A DNA stretch of 64,000 nt. Origin: Hyphomicrobiales bacterium (lineage in GTDB: Bacteria > Pseudomonadota > Alphaproteobacteria > Rhizobiales > Xanthobacteraceae). How positions within the stretch are numbered: the first letter of the stretch is position 1; each line of letters begins with the position of its first letter. Made by a program: the position numbers and the translations under genes. The notes below the pieces were generated by a model. It was given only the letters and a program-made list of their open reading frames with translations. It was not told where the DNA came from and made no database searches. Shown here in pieces: positions 21,780 to 31,580 of this stretch. The stretch spans positions 1 to 64,000 of the forward strand of contig JAFKKN010000006.1 in assembly GCA_017305535.1 (NCBI GenBank), written 5' to 3'.

Positions 21780-21990
21780 GCACCGTCCGACCGGGTGTCG
21801 GAAGTCGTTAATGGAAGGTTTACAGATCTCGCGCCGTCAACAGGGAGCTCGGCATCAGAAGGGGCAGACCGGATCGGAATCGATGGCCATCCGTTCGTCA
21901 CGAACGTGAATTGACCTGCGGCCGGAATATCGGCTTGGGTAAACTGGAACACGAATCATGGTCGCGATGCGACCGATAGCGGAGGTTAAG

Positions 21991-22257
21991 ATGCGATCGG
22001 CATTTCTCGTGGCCCTTGTACTGGCAGCCGCAGCGGCTCTCTCGAATGCGCCGGCTCAGGCGGGTGAGCGGGCCTTCTGCATCAAGGGCCAGGGACATGG
22101 CCAAGCCCACGGCGACTGTAGCTTCGACACCTACGAACAGTGTCTGGCAACTGCGTCCGGCCTGCTGAATTATTGCGACGCCAACCCGTTCTACAGGGGC
22201 CACGCCTCGTCCGCGCCGCGCCGGCATCGCCACCATCGCCGGCACCATCGTTCCTGA
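21991..22257 (+). CDS. DUF3551 family secreted protein
   Basis: An 88-residue exported protein. MRSAFLVALVLAAAAALSNA is a signal peptide with likely cleavage after AQA. The mature part has the DUF3551 pattern of paired cysteines: FCIKGQG, GDCSFDTYEQCLATASGLLNYCDAN. The C-terminus is rich in His and Arg. This family is expanded in Bradyrhizobium and relatives; its function is unknown. The ATG at 21991 is preceded by GGAGG (21981-21985), so the longer frame from 21958 is not needed. Confidence 0.75.
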   Translation: MRSAFLVALVLAAAAALSNAPAQAGERAFCIKGQGHGQAHGDCSFDTYEQCLATASGLLNYCDANPFYRGHASSAPRRHRHHRRHHRS

Positions 22258-22278
22258 GACAGCCGGAATCGCACTCCG

Positions 22279-22989
22279 CTAGCGGAGTTCGACGATCTTG
22301 CCGTTCTCGAGCGAAACACGGCGATCCATGCGATCGGCCAATTCCATGTTGTGGGTCGCGATCAGCATTGCGACCCGCGTGGCCCGCACCAGTTGCATCA
22401 GCGCCTGAAAAACATGATCCGCCGTGTGCGGATCGAGATTGCCGGTCGGCTCGTCGGCGAACAACACGCGCGGCGCATTGGCCACCGCGCGCGCGATAGC
22501 AACGCGTTGCTGCTCTCCGCCCGACAACTCCGACGGCCGGTGCACGACACGCTCCCCCAACCCCAGATAGCCTAGCAGATCACGCGACCGGCTGGCCGCT
22601 TCCGATCGCTTCAGGCCGCGGATCATCTGCGGCATCATCACGTTCTCAAGCGCGGTGAATTCCGGCAGCAGCCGGTGCGACTGATAGACGAAGCCGACAT
22701 CGGTACGGCGAATCTGGGTGCGCTCGGCATCGGACAGACCCGAGGTAGCGAGCCCGGAGACGAACACCTCGCCGTCGTCGGGGTGCTCGAGCAGCCCGGC
22801 GATATGCAACAGCGTCGACTTGCCGGAGCCCGACGGTGCCACCAGCGCCACCGATTGTCCCGCCCACAGCGCCAAATCAGCACCGTCGAGAATGGTCAGC
22901 GTGGTTTCACCCTGCTGATACTGGCGGCTGATACCTTCCAGGTAGACAACCGGGACTTCCTTCTCGTTTTCGTCCATGGCCGCCATCAT
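22279..22989 (-). CDS. lolD: Lipoprotein-releasing system ATPase LolD
   Basis: A 236-residue ABC ATPase that powers release of lipoproteins from the inner membrane to LolA. Walker [10 protein letters not shown] is at residues 51-59. The family stretch [19 protein letters not shown] leads into Walker [13 protein letters not shown]. The ATG at 22989 overlaps the lolC stop codon (ATGA), which argues for translational coupling; in-frame ATGs at 22986 and 22977 are alternatives. The gene order proS-lolC-lolD is conserved in Rhizobiales, usually followed by dnaE, which is not seen here. Confidence 0.93.
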   Translation of the reverse strand: MMAAMDENEKEVPVVYLEGISRQYQQGETTLTILDGADLALWAGQSVALVAPSGSGKSTLLHIAGLLEHPDDGEVFVSGLATSGLSDAERTQIRRTDVGFVYQSHRLLPEFTALENVMMPQMIRGLKRSEAASRSRDLLGYLGLGERVVHRPSELSGGEQQRVAIARAVANAPRVLFADEPTGNLDPHTADHVFQALMQLVRATRVAMLIATHNMELADRMDRRVSLENGKIVELR

Positions 22990-24254
22990 TCGTACCGCAA
23001 GGCTTCGACGGGATCGAGGCGTGCCGCCCGCCACGACGGATAGAGCGTCGCCAGGAACGACAGCGTCAACGCCATCACCACCACCGCGACGGTTTCACCG
23101 ACGTCGATCTCCGCCGGCAGCCGGGAGAGAAAATACAGTTCCGGCGAGAAAAGTTCGGTGTTGGTGAGCCACGACAGGAATTGCCGGATCGATTCGATAT
23201 TGAGGCAGACCACCAGTCCGACGACGAGGCCGGTCAACGTGCCGACCACGCCGATCGCCGCGCCCGTGATCAGAAACACGCGCATGATCGCGCCCTGCGA
23301 TGCGCCCATGGTGCGCAGGATGGCGATGTCGCTGCCCTTGTCCTTCACCAGCATGATCAGGCCGGAGATGATGTTGAGCGCCGCGACCAGCACGATCAGC
23401 GTCAGGATCAGGAACATGACGTTGCGCTCGACCTGCAAGGCGTTGAAGAAGGTCGAGTTGCGCTGCCGCCAGTCCACCAGATAGATCGGCCGCCCCGCCG
23501 CTTCGGTCACCGCCTTGCGATACTGCTCGATGCGGTCGGGATTGACGGTGTAGATCTCGATGGCAGTGACGTCGTTGGCGCGGTTGAAATAGGCCTGCGC
23601 TTCGGCGAGCGGCATAAACACCATGGTGGAGTCGTATTCCGACATGCCGATCTCGAACACCGCCGCGACCTTGTAGGGCTTGATGCGCGGCGTCGTTCCC
23701 ATCGGCGTCACCGCGCCACGTGGCGCGACCAGCGTGATGTTGTCGCCGGCATGGATCGAGAGCTGATCGGCGAGACGGCGGCCGATGGCGACGCCCTGCC
23801 CTTCGTCAAACCCTTCCAGCGTGCCTTGCTTGATGTTCTTCGCAATGGAGGTGATGTTGTCGAGATCGCTCGACCGGATGCCGCGCACCAACACGCCCGA
23901 GGCATTGAACGGCGACGACGCCAGCGCCTGACCATCCACCACCGGCGCGGCGAGACGGATGCCAGACACCTTGCTGACGCGATCCGCCACGTCCTTCCAG
24001 TCGGTCAAAGGGCTTTCCAGCGGCTGAATCAGCAGGTGGCCGTTGAGGCCCAGAATCTTGCCGAGCAGTTCGGAGCGAAATCCGTTCATCACCGCCATGA
24101 CGATGATCAGCGTGGCGACGCCGAGCATGATACCGAGAAACGAGAATCCGGCGATGACCGAGATGAAGCCTTCCTTGCGGCGGGCTCGCAAGTAGCGCGT
24201 CGACAGCATCCACTCGAACGGCGCGAATGGTCGGGTCCTTACTGGCTCGCTCAT
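22986..24254 (-). CDS. lolC: Lipoprotein-releasing system permease LolC/LolE family
   Basis: A 422-residue inner-membrane protein of the LolC/LolE family. The first helix segment ([31 protein letters not shown]) carries the family hallmark near residue 35. A large periplasmic domain follows, then three helices in the C-terminal third ([23 protein letters not shown] onward). Only one permease gene is present, so it may act as a homodimer, as proposed for organisms with a single LolC/E protein. ATG codons at 24254 and 24266 are both possible starts. It overlaps lolD by four bases. Confidence 0.92.
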   Translation of the reverse strand: MSEPVRTRPFAPFEWMLSTRYLRARRKEGFISVIAGFSFLGIMLGVATLIIVMAVMNGFRSELLGKILGLNGHLLIQPLESPLTDWKDVADRVSKVSGIRLAAPVVDGQALASSPFNASGVLVRGIRSSDLDNITSIAKNIKQGTLEGFDEGQGVAIGRRLADQLSIHAGDNITLVAPRGAVTPMGTTPRIKPYKVAAVFEIGMSEYDSTMVFMPLAEAQAYFNRANDVTAIEIYTVNPDRIEQYRKAVTEAAGRPIYLVDWRQRNSTFFNALQVERNVMFLILTLIVLVAALNIISGLIMLVKDKGSDIAILRTMGASQGAIMRVFLITGAAIGVVGTLTGLVVGLVVCLNIESIRQFLSWLTNTELFSPELYFLSRLPAEIDVGETVAVVVMALTLSFLATLYPSWRAARLDPVEALRYE

Positions 24255-24344
24255 GGCATCATCCATCGCTCGAATGTCACACGATTCGGGTGGATTGGGG
24301 CCGCGTCATGGCTCGATATCCGACAGTGCCCGGTGGATAAGCCA

Positions 24345-25664
24345 TCACGATGTCAGGCGCGCCACGACATCCGCGAGGTTGAGAAGTTCGCGTTCACCGT
24401 TGCTGCGCTGCTTGAGTTCGACCTTGCCCTCCGCGAGGCTGCGCGGACCGACCATGACCTGCCACGGAATGCCGATCAGATCGGCGGTGGCGAACTTGCC
24501 GCCGGGGCGCTGGTCGGTGTCGTCGTACAACACGTCGATGCCCTTCGCGGTAAGATCGCGATAAAGCTGCTCGCACGCCGCATCGGTTTCGCTCGCGCCC
24601 TGCTTGAGATTGAGCAGCGCGACACGGAACGGCGCCACCGCTTCCGGCCACTTGATGCCAGCATCGTCATGGCACGCCTCGATGATCGCGCCGACCAGTC
24701 GCGACACGCCGACGCCATAAGAGCCGCCATGGATCGGTGTCTCGGCGCCGTCGGGACCAGCAACCAGTGCCTTCATCGAGTCCGAATATTTGGTGCCGAA
24801 GTAGAAGATCTGCCCTACCTCGATGCCGCGCGTGTTGACGCGGCGCGCTTCCGGCACTTCCTGTTCGAAGCGCGCGGCGTCATGCACGTCCTCGGTCGCG
24901 GCGTAAAGCGAAGTCCACTGCTTGATGATCGGCGTCAGATCGCCGTCGTAATCGGTATCGGCGCCGGGCACCGGCAAGCTCAACACGTCGCGGTCGCAGA
25001 ACACGCCGGACTCGCCGGTCTCCGCCAGCACGATGAATTCGTGGCTGAGGTCGCCGCCGATCGGCCCGGTCTCGGCGCGCATCGGGATTGCCTGCAAGCC
25101 CATCCGCGCGAAGGTGCGCAAATAAGCGACGAACATCTTGTTGTAGGAGCGGCGCGCGCCCGTCTCGTCGAGGTCGAACGAATAGGCATCCTTCATCAGG
25201 AATTCGCGGCCGCGCATCACGCCGAAGCGCGGGCGCTGCTCGTCACGGAACTTCCATTGGATGTGATAGAGATTCAGCGGCAGGTTCTTGTAGGACTTGA
25301 CGTAGCTGCGGAAGATCTCGGTGATCATTTCCTCATTGGTCGGCCCATACAGCAATTCGCGCTTGTGGCGGTCGGCGATGCGCAGCATCTCGGGGCCGTA
25401 GGCGTCGTAACGTCCGCTCTCGCGCCACAGGTCGGCGAGTTGCAAGGTCGGCATCAACAGTTCGATGGCGCCGGCGCGGTCCTGCTCCTCGCGCACGATC
25501 TGCTCGATCTTCTTCAGCACCCGGAAGCCGAGCGGCAGCCAGGCATAGATGCCGGCGGCCTCTTGTCGCAGCATGCCAGCGCGTAGCATCAGGCGATGCG
25601 AAACGATCTCCGCTTCCTTCGGGTTTTCCTTCAGGATCGGCAAAAAGAACCGCGACAGTCGCAT
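24345..25664 (-). CDS. proS: Prolyl-tRNA synthetase, short form
   Basis: A 439-residue class II synthetase charging tRNA-Pro. It starts [19 protein letters not shown] and contains the motif 2 region [28 protein letters not shown]. At about 440 residues it lacks the roughly 180-residue editing insertion of the E. coli enzyme, which is normal for alphaproteobacteria; mischarged Ala-tRNA-Pro would need a separate editing protein. The C-terminal anticodon-binding domain is complete. It precedes lolC and follows the copper cluster on the same strand. Confidence 0.95.
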   Translation of the reverse strand: MRLSRFFLPILKENPKEAEIVSHRLMLRAGMLRQEAAGIYAWLPLGFRVLKKIEQIVREEQDRAGAIELLMPTLQLADLWRESGRYDAYGPEMLRIADRHKRELLYGPTNEEMITEIFRSYVKSYKNLPLNLYHIQWKFRDEQRPRFGVMRGREFLMKDAYSFDLDETGARRSYNKMFVAYLRTFARMGLQAIPMRAETGPIGGDLSHEFIVLAETGESGVFCDRDVLSLPVPGADTDYDGDLTPIIKQWTSLYAATEDVHDAARFEQEVPEARRVNTRGIEVGQIFYFGTKYSDSMKALVAGPDGAETPIHGGSYGVGVSRLVGAIIEACHDDAGIKWPEAVAPFRVALLNLKQGASETDAACEQLYRDLTAKGIDVLYDDTDQRPGGKFATADLIGIPWQVMVGPRSLAEGKVELKQRSNGERELLNLADVVARLTS

Positions 25665-25834
25665 GGGCACGCTCGGGAATCAGTTGGAAATGGGGACCGG
25701 CGCAGTGAAAGCGGATCGGCTGGCAAAACACAAGGGCAGGAACAGCGGAGCCCTGCGAAAACGGCGGAATTCCGGCCACTTCTGCTGCCGGGAGCGAAAA
25801 AGACCGCTGAAATCGGGGCTTCGCGCGAAAACGT

Positions 25835-27406
25835 TTATTTGATCAGGACCGGGGCCTCGACGCTGAGGTTGTCGAAATCGGAGATCAGGATGTCCAGCCG
25901 CAGCGTCCATTGTCCGGGCACCGGCGCGGCCATCGCCACGCGCCATTGCCCCTCGCCGGCCGGCTGCGCCTCGGCGGTCGATGGCTCGATACCGGCGGCG
26001 GGATTGGAGAGCGTCACCGAGAGGCCCTTGGCATCCAGCAGGCGCTCGTCCGGCGTGCGAAGCTGGATCGTGATCCGGATCGGCCCGGCATGGCCCGGCG
26101 ACAAGGTGACATCGGCCATCGCCCGCTCGGCATGCACATGCGTGAAGAAGTCGTCATTCACCGCCACCAGCGCACGCGGCGGCGACGTGAAGCGCCACAG
26201 CCCGACGACGCCGAGAATGGCAACAACGAGCGCCAGTTCGACGACGATCGACCTGCGCATCAACCGCCGGGCGCGGCGATCATGGCCGGTGCGCGGCGTT
26301 AGCCACAGCCTGTTCCACAATGCGAGAAGCAACAGGGGCGCGACCAGAGCGAGTTTGATCGCCAGCACCCGGCCGTAGTCGGTGGTCCACAGCGCATCGA
26401 GCCGTTCGAGTTGGACGGTGGCAAGCAACACCCCACTCACGAGTAGCGCCGCAACGGCGAACGGAATCGTTCGCGAGAACCGCACCAAAATTCCAGCCGC
26501 CTGTACGCTCGGATCACGCATCGCAAACGCTAGCGGCAGCAGCGCGCCGAGCCAGAATGCGAGGCTGACGCCGTGCAGGAAAACCGCCGGCTTCGTCAGA
26601 AAAGTCGGCTGCGCGCTGGCTGCATGGCCCGTCGCAGCCAGCGCAAGCCCTGTACCGATCAGCGCGAGCAGTGCCATCGTGCGGCGAGGCGGCGACAAAA
26701 AACAAAACGACAGTAACGCGAGCAGCAGCGCCGCCGCAGCAAAGCCCACCGCGTGGCCGAACGAGCCGCGCGCACCGATCATCCACGCATCCTCATTGCT
26801 CAACGCCGGCAACGGTAGCCCCAGCGCATCCAGCCCTTGCAGACCGACTGAAAGCACGAGCGCAACCAGCCCCGCCACGCTTACGCCAACACCGATCCGC
26901 CGCATTGCGGCGGTATCGTGTGGCCCGATCCATGCGGTGAAGAACGCGCCGCCGGCTCCGACGAATAATCCGAGATAGATAACGATCCGCGCGAGCCAGA
27001 TCGCGCCACGCAGAACCTTGTCGTCCGAACGCACCGTGAGCGCCGCTACGTTGCCGCGCTGGCCAATCCAATACGTCAGCGACCCGCCGACCGGATGGCC
27101 GTCCGCCGACATCACGCGCCAACTGACGACGCGCGCACCTTCTCCCGATATCAGCGGCGGCGTGAGAATAATTTGCGCGCCGTCGCGACGGATATCCGTG
27201 ATCGCCGTTGCCGTGCCGCTCGCGTCGACCATGCGGATCGTCAGCGGTGAGACCGGTTCATTGAAAGTCAGCGTCACGGTAGCAGGCGCATGCATCACAA
27301 GCGCGCCATCGGGAGGATCGCTACCGATCAAGCTGGCATGGGCGAAGGCCGCCGACGGGATCAAGGCCGTCAGCAACATGAGCACCGCCCATACCGCTTG
27401 TTTCAT
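25835..27406 (-). CDS. CopC-CopD fusion copper protein (YcnJ-like)
   Basis: A 523-residue membrane protein combining three parts. After a signal peptide, a CopC domain begins AHASLIGSDPPDGA, where the histidine next to the cleavage site is the known copper ligand of CopC; MSADGHPVGGSLTYWIG is its other hallmark. A CopD-type bundle of about eight helices fills residues 150-430. The last 95 residues, with LSPGHAGPIRITIQLRTPDE, look like a YtkA/FixH-type periplasmic domain. It probably moves copper from periplasm to cytoplasm or delivers it to membrane enzymes. The ATG at 27406 precedes a clear signal sequence; the longer frame overlaps ycnI and is rejected. It is the last gene of the copper cluster. 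Confidence 0.85.
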   Translation of the reverse strand: MKQAVWAVLMLLTALIPSAAFAHASLIGSDPPDGALVMHAPATVTLTFNEPVSPLTIRMVDASGTATAITDIRRDGAQIILTPPLISGEGARVVSWRVMSADGHPVGGSLTYWIGQRGNVAALTVRSDDKVLRGAIWLARIVIYLGLFVGAGGAFFTAWIGPHDTAAMRRIGVGVSVAGLVALVLSVGLQGLDALGLPLPALSNEDAWMIGARGSFGHAVGFAAAALLLALLSFCFLSPPRRTMALLALIGTGLALAATGHAASAQPTFLTKPAVFLHGVSLAFWLGALLPLAFAMRDPSVQAAGILVRFSRTIPFAVAALLVSGVLLATVQLERLDALWTTDYGRVLAIKLALVAPLLLLALWNRLWLTPRTGHDRRARRLMRRSIVVELALVVAILGVVGLWRFTSPPRALVAVNDDFFTHVHAERAMADVTLSPGHAGPIRITIQLRTPDERLLDAKGLSVTLSNPAAGIEPSTAEAQPAGEGQWRVAMAAPVPGQWTLRLDILISDFDNLSVEAPVLIK

Positions 27407-27431
27407 GGAGATAACGTCAAGGTGTCTTGAA

Positions 27432-27971
27432 TCAGGGATTCTTGGCTTTGAGCCGAACCGCCGGCGCCGGCGCGCGCAACTTGTCCGCGCTTTGGCCAGA
27501 TGTCGGAATCTCGATCCAGCGCTCGACACCCTGCTCGCATTCCTGCACCGCCGGGAAATAAAGCACCTGCCCGGTCTTGTCCGGCAACCGCACCACCAGC
27601 CCGAAGGTATCGTAGAGATTGTCGGGCAGCGGGCCGCCGCGCCAATCCACTTCGTCGACAACTTCGCTGACGGATTTGCCGTGCGGCCCCGCAACCGCTG
27701 CATCGAGCTTTCGGGTCTTGATCTCGACCTGCCAGCCCGGTTTCATCTGCGGCTTCGCCGAGAGGATGCTGTCCGGCAACTTGATCCGCAGCGCCTTGGT
27801 GGCGCTGCCGTTGCAGCCATGCGGCACGGTGAAGGTGAGTTGCGCGTAGCTGTCCGCCGCCGCGTCAGCCGGTTGCACGGTGACATGCGCCAACGCCGGA
27901 GCCACGAACACCGATGTAGCCAGTATGGCTCCTACCGCGGTAAGAGCGCTCGATTGAAATGTCCTGATCAT
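27432..27971 (-). CDS. YcnI-like copper-binding protein (DUF1775)
   Basis: A 179-residue exported protein with a signal peptide ending ALA and a mature N-terminus HVTVQP, where the first histidine is a copper ligand in YcnI. Other family features are YAQLTFTVPHGCNGSATKALRIKLP and the LYDTFGLVVRLPD stretch. The protein binds Cu(II) in the periplasm and is usually encoded beside CopC/CopD proteins, as here. Its ATG overlaps the stop codon of the PCuAC gene (ATGA), so the two are translationally coupled. No C-terminal membrane anchor is seen. Confidence 0.85.
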   Translation of the reverse strand: MIRTFQSSALTAVGAILATSVFVAPALAHVTVQPADAAADSYAQLTFTVPHGCNGSATKALRIKLPDSILSAKPQMKPGWQVEIKTRKLDAAVAGPHGKSVSEVVDEVDWRGGPLPDNLYDTFGLVVRLPDKTGQVLYFPAVQECEQGVERWIEIPTSGQSADKLRAPAPAVRLKAKNP

Positions 27972-28531
27972 TTCCCGGCGCCATGCTGGGAATGATCGGA
28001 ATCCTTTTTCATCATCATCATCGCCCCGCCTCCAGCACCCGGCGCGGCGCCACCGATGCCCTGCACGCTGAGCGAGACGTCGACCTTGCCTGCTTTCTCG
28101 AACTGCAACGTTACCGGCACCGTTTCACCCTGTTTGAACGGCTGCTTGAGATCGATCATCATCAGGTGATAGCCGCCCGGCGCGAGCTTCACCGTCTTGC
28201 CCGGCTCGATGGCGAGACCGCCCTCGACCGGATGCATCTTCATCACGCCGTCGCTCATGCTCATCTGATGGACTTCGAGCTTGCCGGCCGCCGCGGTCGT
28301 GCCGCCGACGAGACGATCCACCGTCGTGCCTTTGTTCTCGATAGTCAGATAGCCGCCCCCGACCTTCGCGCCCCCCGGCGTCGCACGGGTCCAGGCGTTC
28401 GAAATCACCAGATCGCCCGCCTTCACGGCCGCGCCTTGGTCCTGCGCCTGCGCGGCCACGCCTGCGCCGAACGCAATGCTCAGAGCGAGTGCGCCACCCA
28501 GCAGGCCACGCTTGGTCAGAATGTGATTCAT
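27968..28531 (-). CDS. PCuAC copper chaperone (DUF461)
   Basis: A 187-residue periplasmic copper chaperone. A signal peptide (to about residue 28, AQAQ) is followed by the PCuAC fold with its copper site: HQMSMSDGVMKM and, some 22 residues on, GGYHLMM, a close match to the H(M)-x10-M-x21-H-x-M pattern. PCuAC binds Cu(I) and helps load the CuA or CuB sites of cytochrome oxidases. The C-terminal tail adds a Gly-rich run, four consecutive Met and two His, which may form a second copper site. The ATG at 28531 is preceded by GAGAGCAGC; the longer frame from 28747 is not needed. Confidence 0.9.
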   Translation of the reverse strand: MNHILTKRGLLGGALALSIAFGAGVAAQAQDQGAAVKAGDLVISNAWTRATPGGAKVGGGYLTIENKGTTVDRLVGGTTAAAGKLEVHQMSMSDGVMKMHPVEGGLAIEPGKTVKLAPGGYHLMMIDLKQPFKQGETVPVTLQFEKAGKVDVSLSVQGIGGAAPGAGGGAMMMMKKDSDHSQHGAGK

Positions 28532-28589
28532 AGCTGCTCTCCTCGAAGTTGGTCGGAATGATTGGTTCGGATGGAATGTCATAACGATC

Positions 28590-30794
28590 TCACCATCGCA
28601 CCTTGAAGCCAGCATAGACGGCCCTGCCCGTTCCCGGTTCAAACAATGGTGATGTGGCGGTCGCCCGATCAATAATGGACGCCGACGCGATGTAGGCCTT
28701 GTTGGCGATATTCCTGGCTTCAATGTAGCCGGAATACCTGCCGCCATCGTCGAACCCGGCCTTCAGCCCGTAGATCGCATAGGCATCCGTGCTCAGCGTA
28801 TTGGCGCTATCGGCGAAGTAGCCTTGCGGCACCCACTCCAGGTTCGGCCCGATGTAGAATCCGTTCGGATGCTTGTAGAGCACCTCGGCGCGCACAAAGT
28901 GGCGAGGCGCGCCGGGCAACAGATTATTGCCGAACGCCGCATCATTGTCGAAGCGGAAATCGTTGTACGTATAAGCAACATTCAGCCACAGCCTGTCGGC
29001 CCGATCGCCACGCACGAAAATGTTTTTGAACAGCGCGACGCCCAATCCCGCCTCAATGCCCTGATGCACCGTACGGTCGGCGTTGGTGACGTTACAATTG
29101 CCGAACGCGCTGTAGAGGCAAAGCAGTTCGTCCTTGATCTCGGCGCGATACGCCGTCAATTCCCACGTCACGTCCGGGCGTTTGCCGCGCGTGCCGATCT
29201 CGTAGGTCGTGGCGCGTTGCGGCCGGATACTGGTGAACGGAATCGTCGGAATCCCCGGTCCGCTCGCACTCTCGCCGAAGCTCGGCACCTCGGCGCTGCG
29301 CGAGATGTTGGCGAACGCCTGCCAGGTCGGATCGATCTGCCAGAGCAGACCACCCTTCGGACTCCACAAATTAAACGTCGTCGATCCTGACTGGTCGCCG
29401 TCGCTGAGGAAGCGATCCTTCCTGTCGCGTGTCGCATAGAGGAACTGTGTCCCCGCCACCACCGCGACCTTCGGCAGGAAGTAGAACGAATCCTCGACAT
29501 AGACCGACGTGTTCTTCGAACTGTCGATCGACGACGACAGCAGCGCGCCCTTCTGCCCGGCGAGGTTGGCGTATTGCTTGTTGTCGATCCGCCCGTTGAG
29601 CACGTTGACGCCGGCGACCAGACGATTGCGGAAACCGCCGATGACGCGATCGTCGGTGACACGCGCGAACCCGCCATAATCCTGATAGCGATAGTCGAGC
29701 CACTGGAAGATCGGATGCATCAGGTGGCGATCGACGCCGAAGACGCCGAAATCCACGGTGGTGTTGTCGAACCGGATCGTCGTCTTGTTCCCGAGCCGAA
29801 CGGTGTCGATGTTGCGCTGTTGGTCGAGCGCGACATTGCCGGCCGCCGCCGTGGTCGGCGAGGTCAGCGCCGAGTCCTTGCTCACCGTGCCGGGAATTCG
29901 CTGCCGCACCTCGTTGGCATTGAGGTAGAACCGCGTCTCGAAGTCCGGCGAGAACTGATAGCCGACATTGCCGCTCACCCGCGTCGCGTGGCCGAAGCTA
30001 TGGTCGCGGAAACCGTCGCTCGCCTGCGTCGATGCGGTAACGAAACCGTCCCACGGGCCGTTCGCGCCGCCGGCATTGGCCTGCATCCGCCAGAAACCGA
30101 ACGCGCCGGCATCCATGCTGACGCCGTTGACGAACGGATCACGCCCGGTGGGCGTCACGAAATTGATCGCACCACCAAGCGAATTGGCACCGAAGCGCAG
30201 CGCGTTGCCGCCCTTGAACACTTCGACATATTTGTAAGCCGTGGGATCGATTTCCTGAAAATCGCCGTAGCCGTCGGCGGTGTTGATCGGAATGCCGTCC
30301 ATGTAGAGCTGCACGCCGCGCAGATGGAAATTGCGCGACAGGCTGGAGCCGCGGATCGAGAGCCGGGTGTCATCGCCCCACTTCGGTTGGGCGAACACGC
30401 CGGGTACGTATTCCAGCACGTCCTTAATGGTGTTGGCGACGGTCGTGTTCTTGTAGGCGTCCGCGGTCACCAGCGCGACGCCGCCGGGCGTCTGCTGGAT
30501 CTCCCGCAACGCCTGCTGCGCGGTCGCGACCGTCAGCGAGCCCGGCGCCATCGCCGGTACCACGACATGAGATGACGGCTGCGCGCGGCCACCATTCTGC
30601 GTCGCTCGCGCTGCGCCGCGCGATGTCCGGGCGCGGTGTGCACGTGCAGGTTTTGGCGCGGTGACAGTGACCGTCGGCAGCGTCGCTTCAGTCTGCGATT
30701 GCGCGCCGGCAATCGACGCCGATGTCGTCAAGGCAGCCGCCGCCAGCACGCCGCATAGCGCGCTTCGGCCGCCCAAGGCGGGATAACGAGACAT
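28590..30794 (-). CDS. TonB-dependent outer-membrane receptor, probably copper-linked
   Basis: A 734-residue outer-membrane protein. A signal peptide (SIAGAQ) is followed by a short TonB-box-like segment (LPTVTVTAPK). The plug domain (about residues 100-230) contains DVLEYVPGVFAQPKWGDDTRLSIRGSSL and VEVFKGGNALRFGANSLGGAINFVTP, hallmarks of TonB receptors. A 22-strand barrel follows and ends in an aromatic-rich strand (AVYAGFKVRW). Its position, upstream of PCuAC, YcnI and CopCD on one strand, suggests uptake of copper or a copper chelate rather than a siderophore. The ATG at 30794 gives the signal peptide. Specificity is inferred from context only. Confidence 0.85.
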   Translation of the reverse strand: MSRYPALGGRSALCGVLAAAALTTSASIAGAQSQTEATLPTVTVTAPKPARAHRARTSRGAARATQNGGRAQPSSHVVVPAMAPGSLTVATAQQALREIQQTPGGVALVTADAYKNTTVANTIKDVLEYVPGVFAQPKWGDDTRLSIRGSSLSRNFHLRGVQLYMDGIPINTADGYGDFQEIDPTAYKYVEVFKGGNALRFGANSLGGAINFVTPTGRDPFVNGVSMDAGAFGFWRMQANAGGANGPWDGFVTASTQASDGFRDHSFGHATRVSGNVGYQFSPDFETRFYLNANEVRQRIPGTVSKDSALTSPTTAAAGNVALDQQRNIDTVRLGNKTTIRFDNTTVDFGVFGVDRHLMHPIFQWLDYRYQDYGGFARVTDDRVIGGFRNRLVAGVNVLNGRIDNKQYANLAGQKGALLSSSIDSSKNTSVYVEDSFYFLPKVAVVAGTQFLYATRDRKDRFLSDGDQSGSTTFNLWSPKGGLLWQIDPTWQAFANISRSAEVPSFGESASGPGIPTIPFTSIRPQRATTYEIGTRGKRPDVTWELTAYRAEIKDELLCLYSAFGNCNVTNADRTVHQGIEAGLGVALFKNIFVRGDRADRLWLNVAYTYNDFRFDNDAAFGNNLLPGAPRHFVRAEVLYKHPNGFYIGPNLEWVPQGYFADSANTLSTDAYAIYGLKAGFDDGGRYSGYIEARNIANKAYIASASIIDRATATSPLFEPGTGRAVYAGFKVRW

Positions 30795-30883
30795 GATATT
30801 TTCCTGAATCCGGCCCCAGCCGGCTATGCGGACAAGTCAAGGATGCCGTGGCCGAAGCCGCAGACCCTTACGGTTTCGCTCGT

Positions 30884-31258
30884 TCAGGAAATGGCTGGCG
30901 GCGCGCGGGCCTGGGCCTGCGAATTGAGGATAGGACCGGGTCGTCCGGCGAGGCTCTCATGCCAGTCGACCCGTTCGGCTTCCCGCAGCAGCTTGACGAA
31001 GGCCGCCTGCGGATCGCTTGGCGGCGTCGCACTCTGCGCCACGCAGCACAGCTTGCAGCAGCTGGTCGTGATCTGATGCTGGTCGGTGTCGCCGCCCGCA
31101 CCCGCGCTATCGGTAGCACTGGAGCAGATGCCGGCAAGGTGCAGCGGGTCCGAAGCGGCAAAACCAAAGGCCCACGACGCGCCGATGGGTGCAAGAAATT
31201 GCACCAGCATCGCAAGCATGACGATTGGAAGAAATCTTCCCAGCCGCCGTTGCATCAT
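30884..31258 (-). CDS. DUF2946-like small exported protein
   Basis: A 124-residue protein starting MMQRRLGRFLPIVMLAMLVQFLAP, a signal or anchor sequence. The mature part has a cysteine cluster, HQITTSCCKLCCVAQ, and one cysteine earlier (AGICSSA). DUF2946 proteins share this pattern and are often found beside TonB receptors in metal-handling clusters. It is the first gene of the copper cluster; the cysteines may bind copper. The ATG pair at 31258/31255 are the candidate starts. The family assignment is tentative. Confidence 0.6.
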   Translation of the reverse strand: MMQRRLGRFLPIVMLAMLVQFLAPIGASWAFGFAASDPLHLAGICSSATDSAGAGGDTDQHQITTSCCKLCCVAQSATPPSDPQAAFVKLLREAERVDWHESLAGRPGPILNSQAQARAPPAIS

Positions 31259-31545
31259 CGCACCGCCTTTCCGATCGTCAGCTAACACGGTCAGATGAAC
31301 GAGTCGAGGTCAGGTTCCTAGAATGAGTGACCTTAACGGCAGACCAAGCCGCAAGGTTTGCGGGGCCGCAAATTCGAGAACGATAATCACATCGGCCGAG
31401 GGCATCCCGGCACGATATCTTCGTTCACGCGGCGGCGCCTCGTGATGAGCCGCCCGTTTCCGCCATCCGGATCGTCCGCATTCCTCGTAGGCCATGGCAA
31501 AGCACACAAGATCCAAGCCGATACGATCGCACCGGATGAATTTTC

Positions 31546-31574
31546 TTGGCGGCGCGTGAATCGCAAACTTTAAT
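31546..31574 (+). promoter_or_regulatory. Candidate promoter for a small RNA
   Basis: TTGGCG (31546-31551) and TTTAAT (31569-31574) are 17 bases apart. The match to the sigma-70 consensus is only moderate. It is flagged because an intrinsic terminator lies about 190 bases further on the same strand with no gene between. Confidence 0.3.
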
Positions 31575-31580
31575 GTTTGA

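Noticed and set aside
23181-25586. An 801-codon plus-strand open frame opposite lolC and proS
   Set aside because: Shadow of two well-identified genes; composition is low-complexity His/Arg/Asp.
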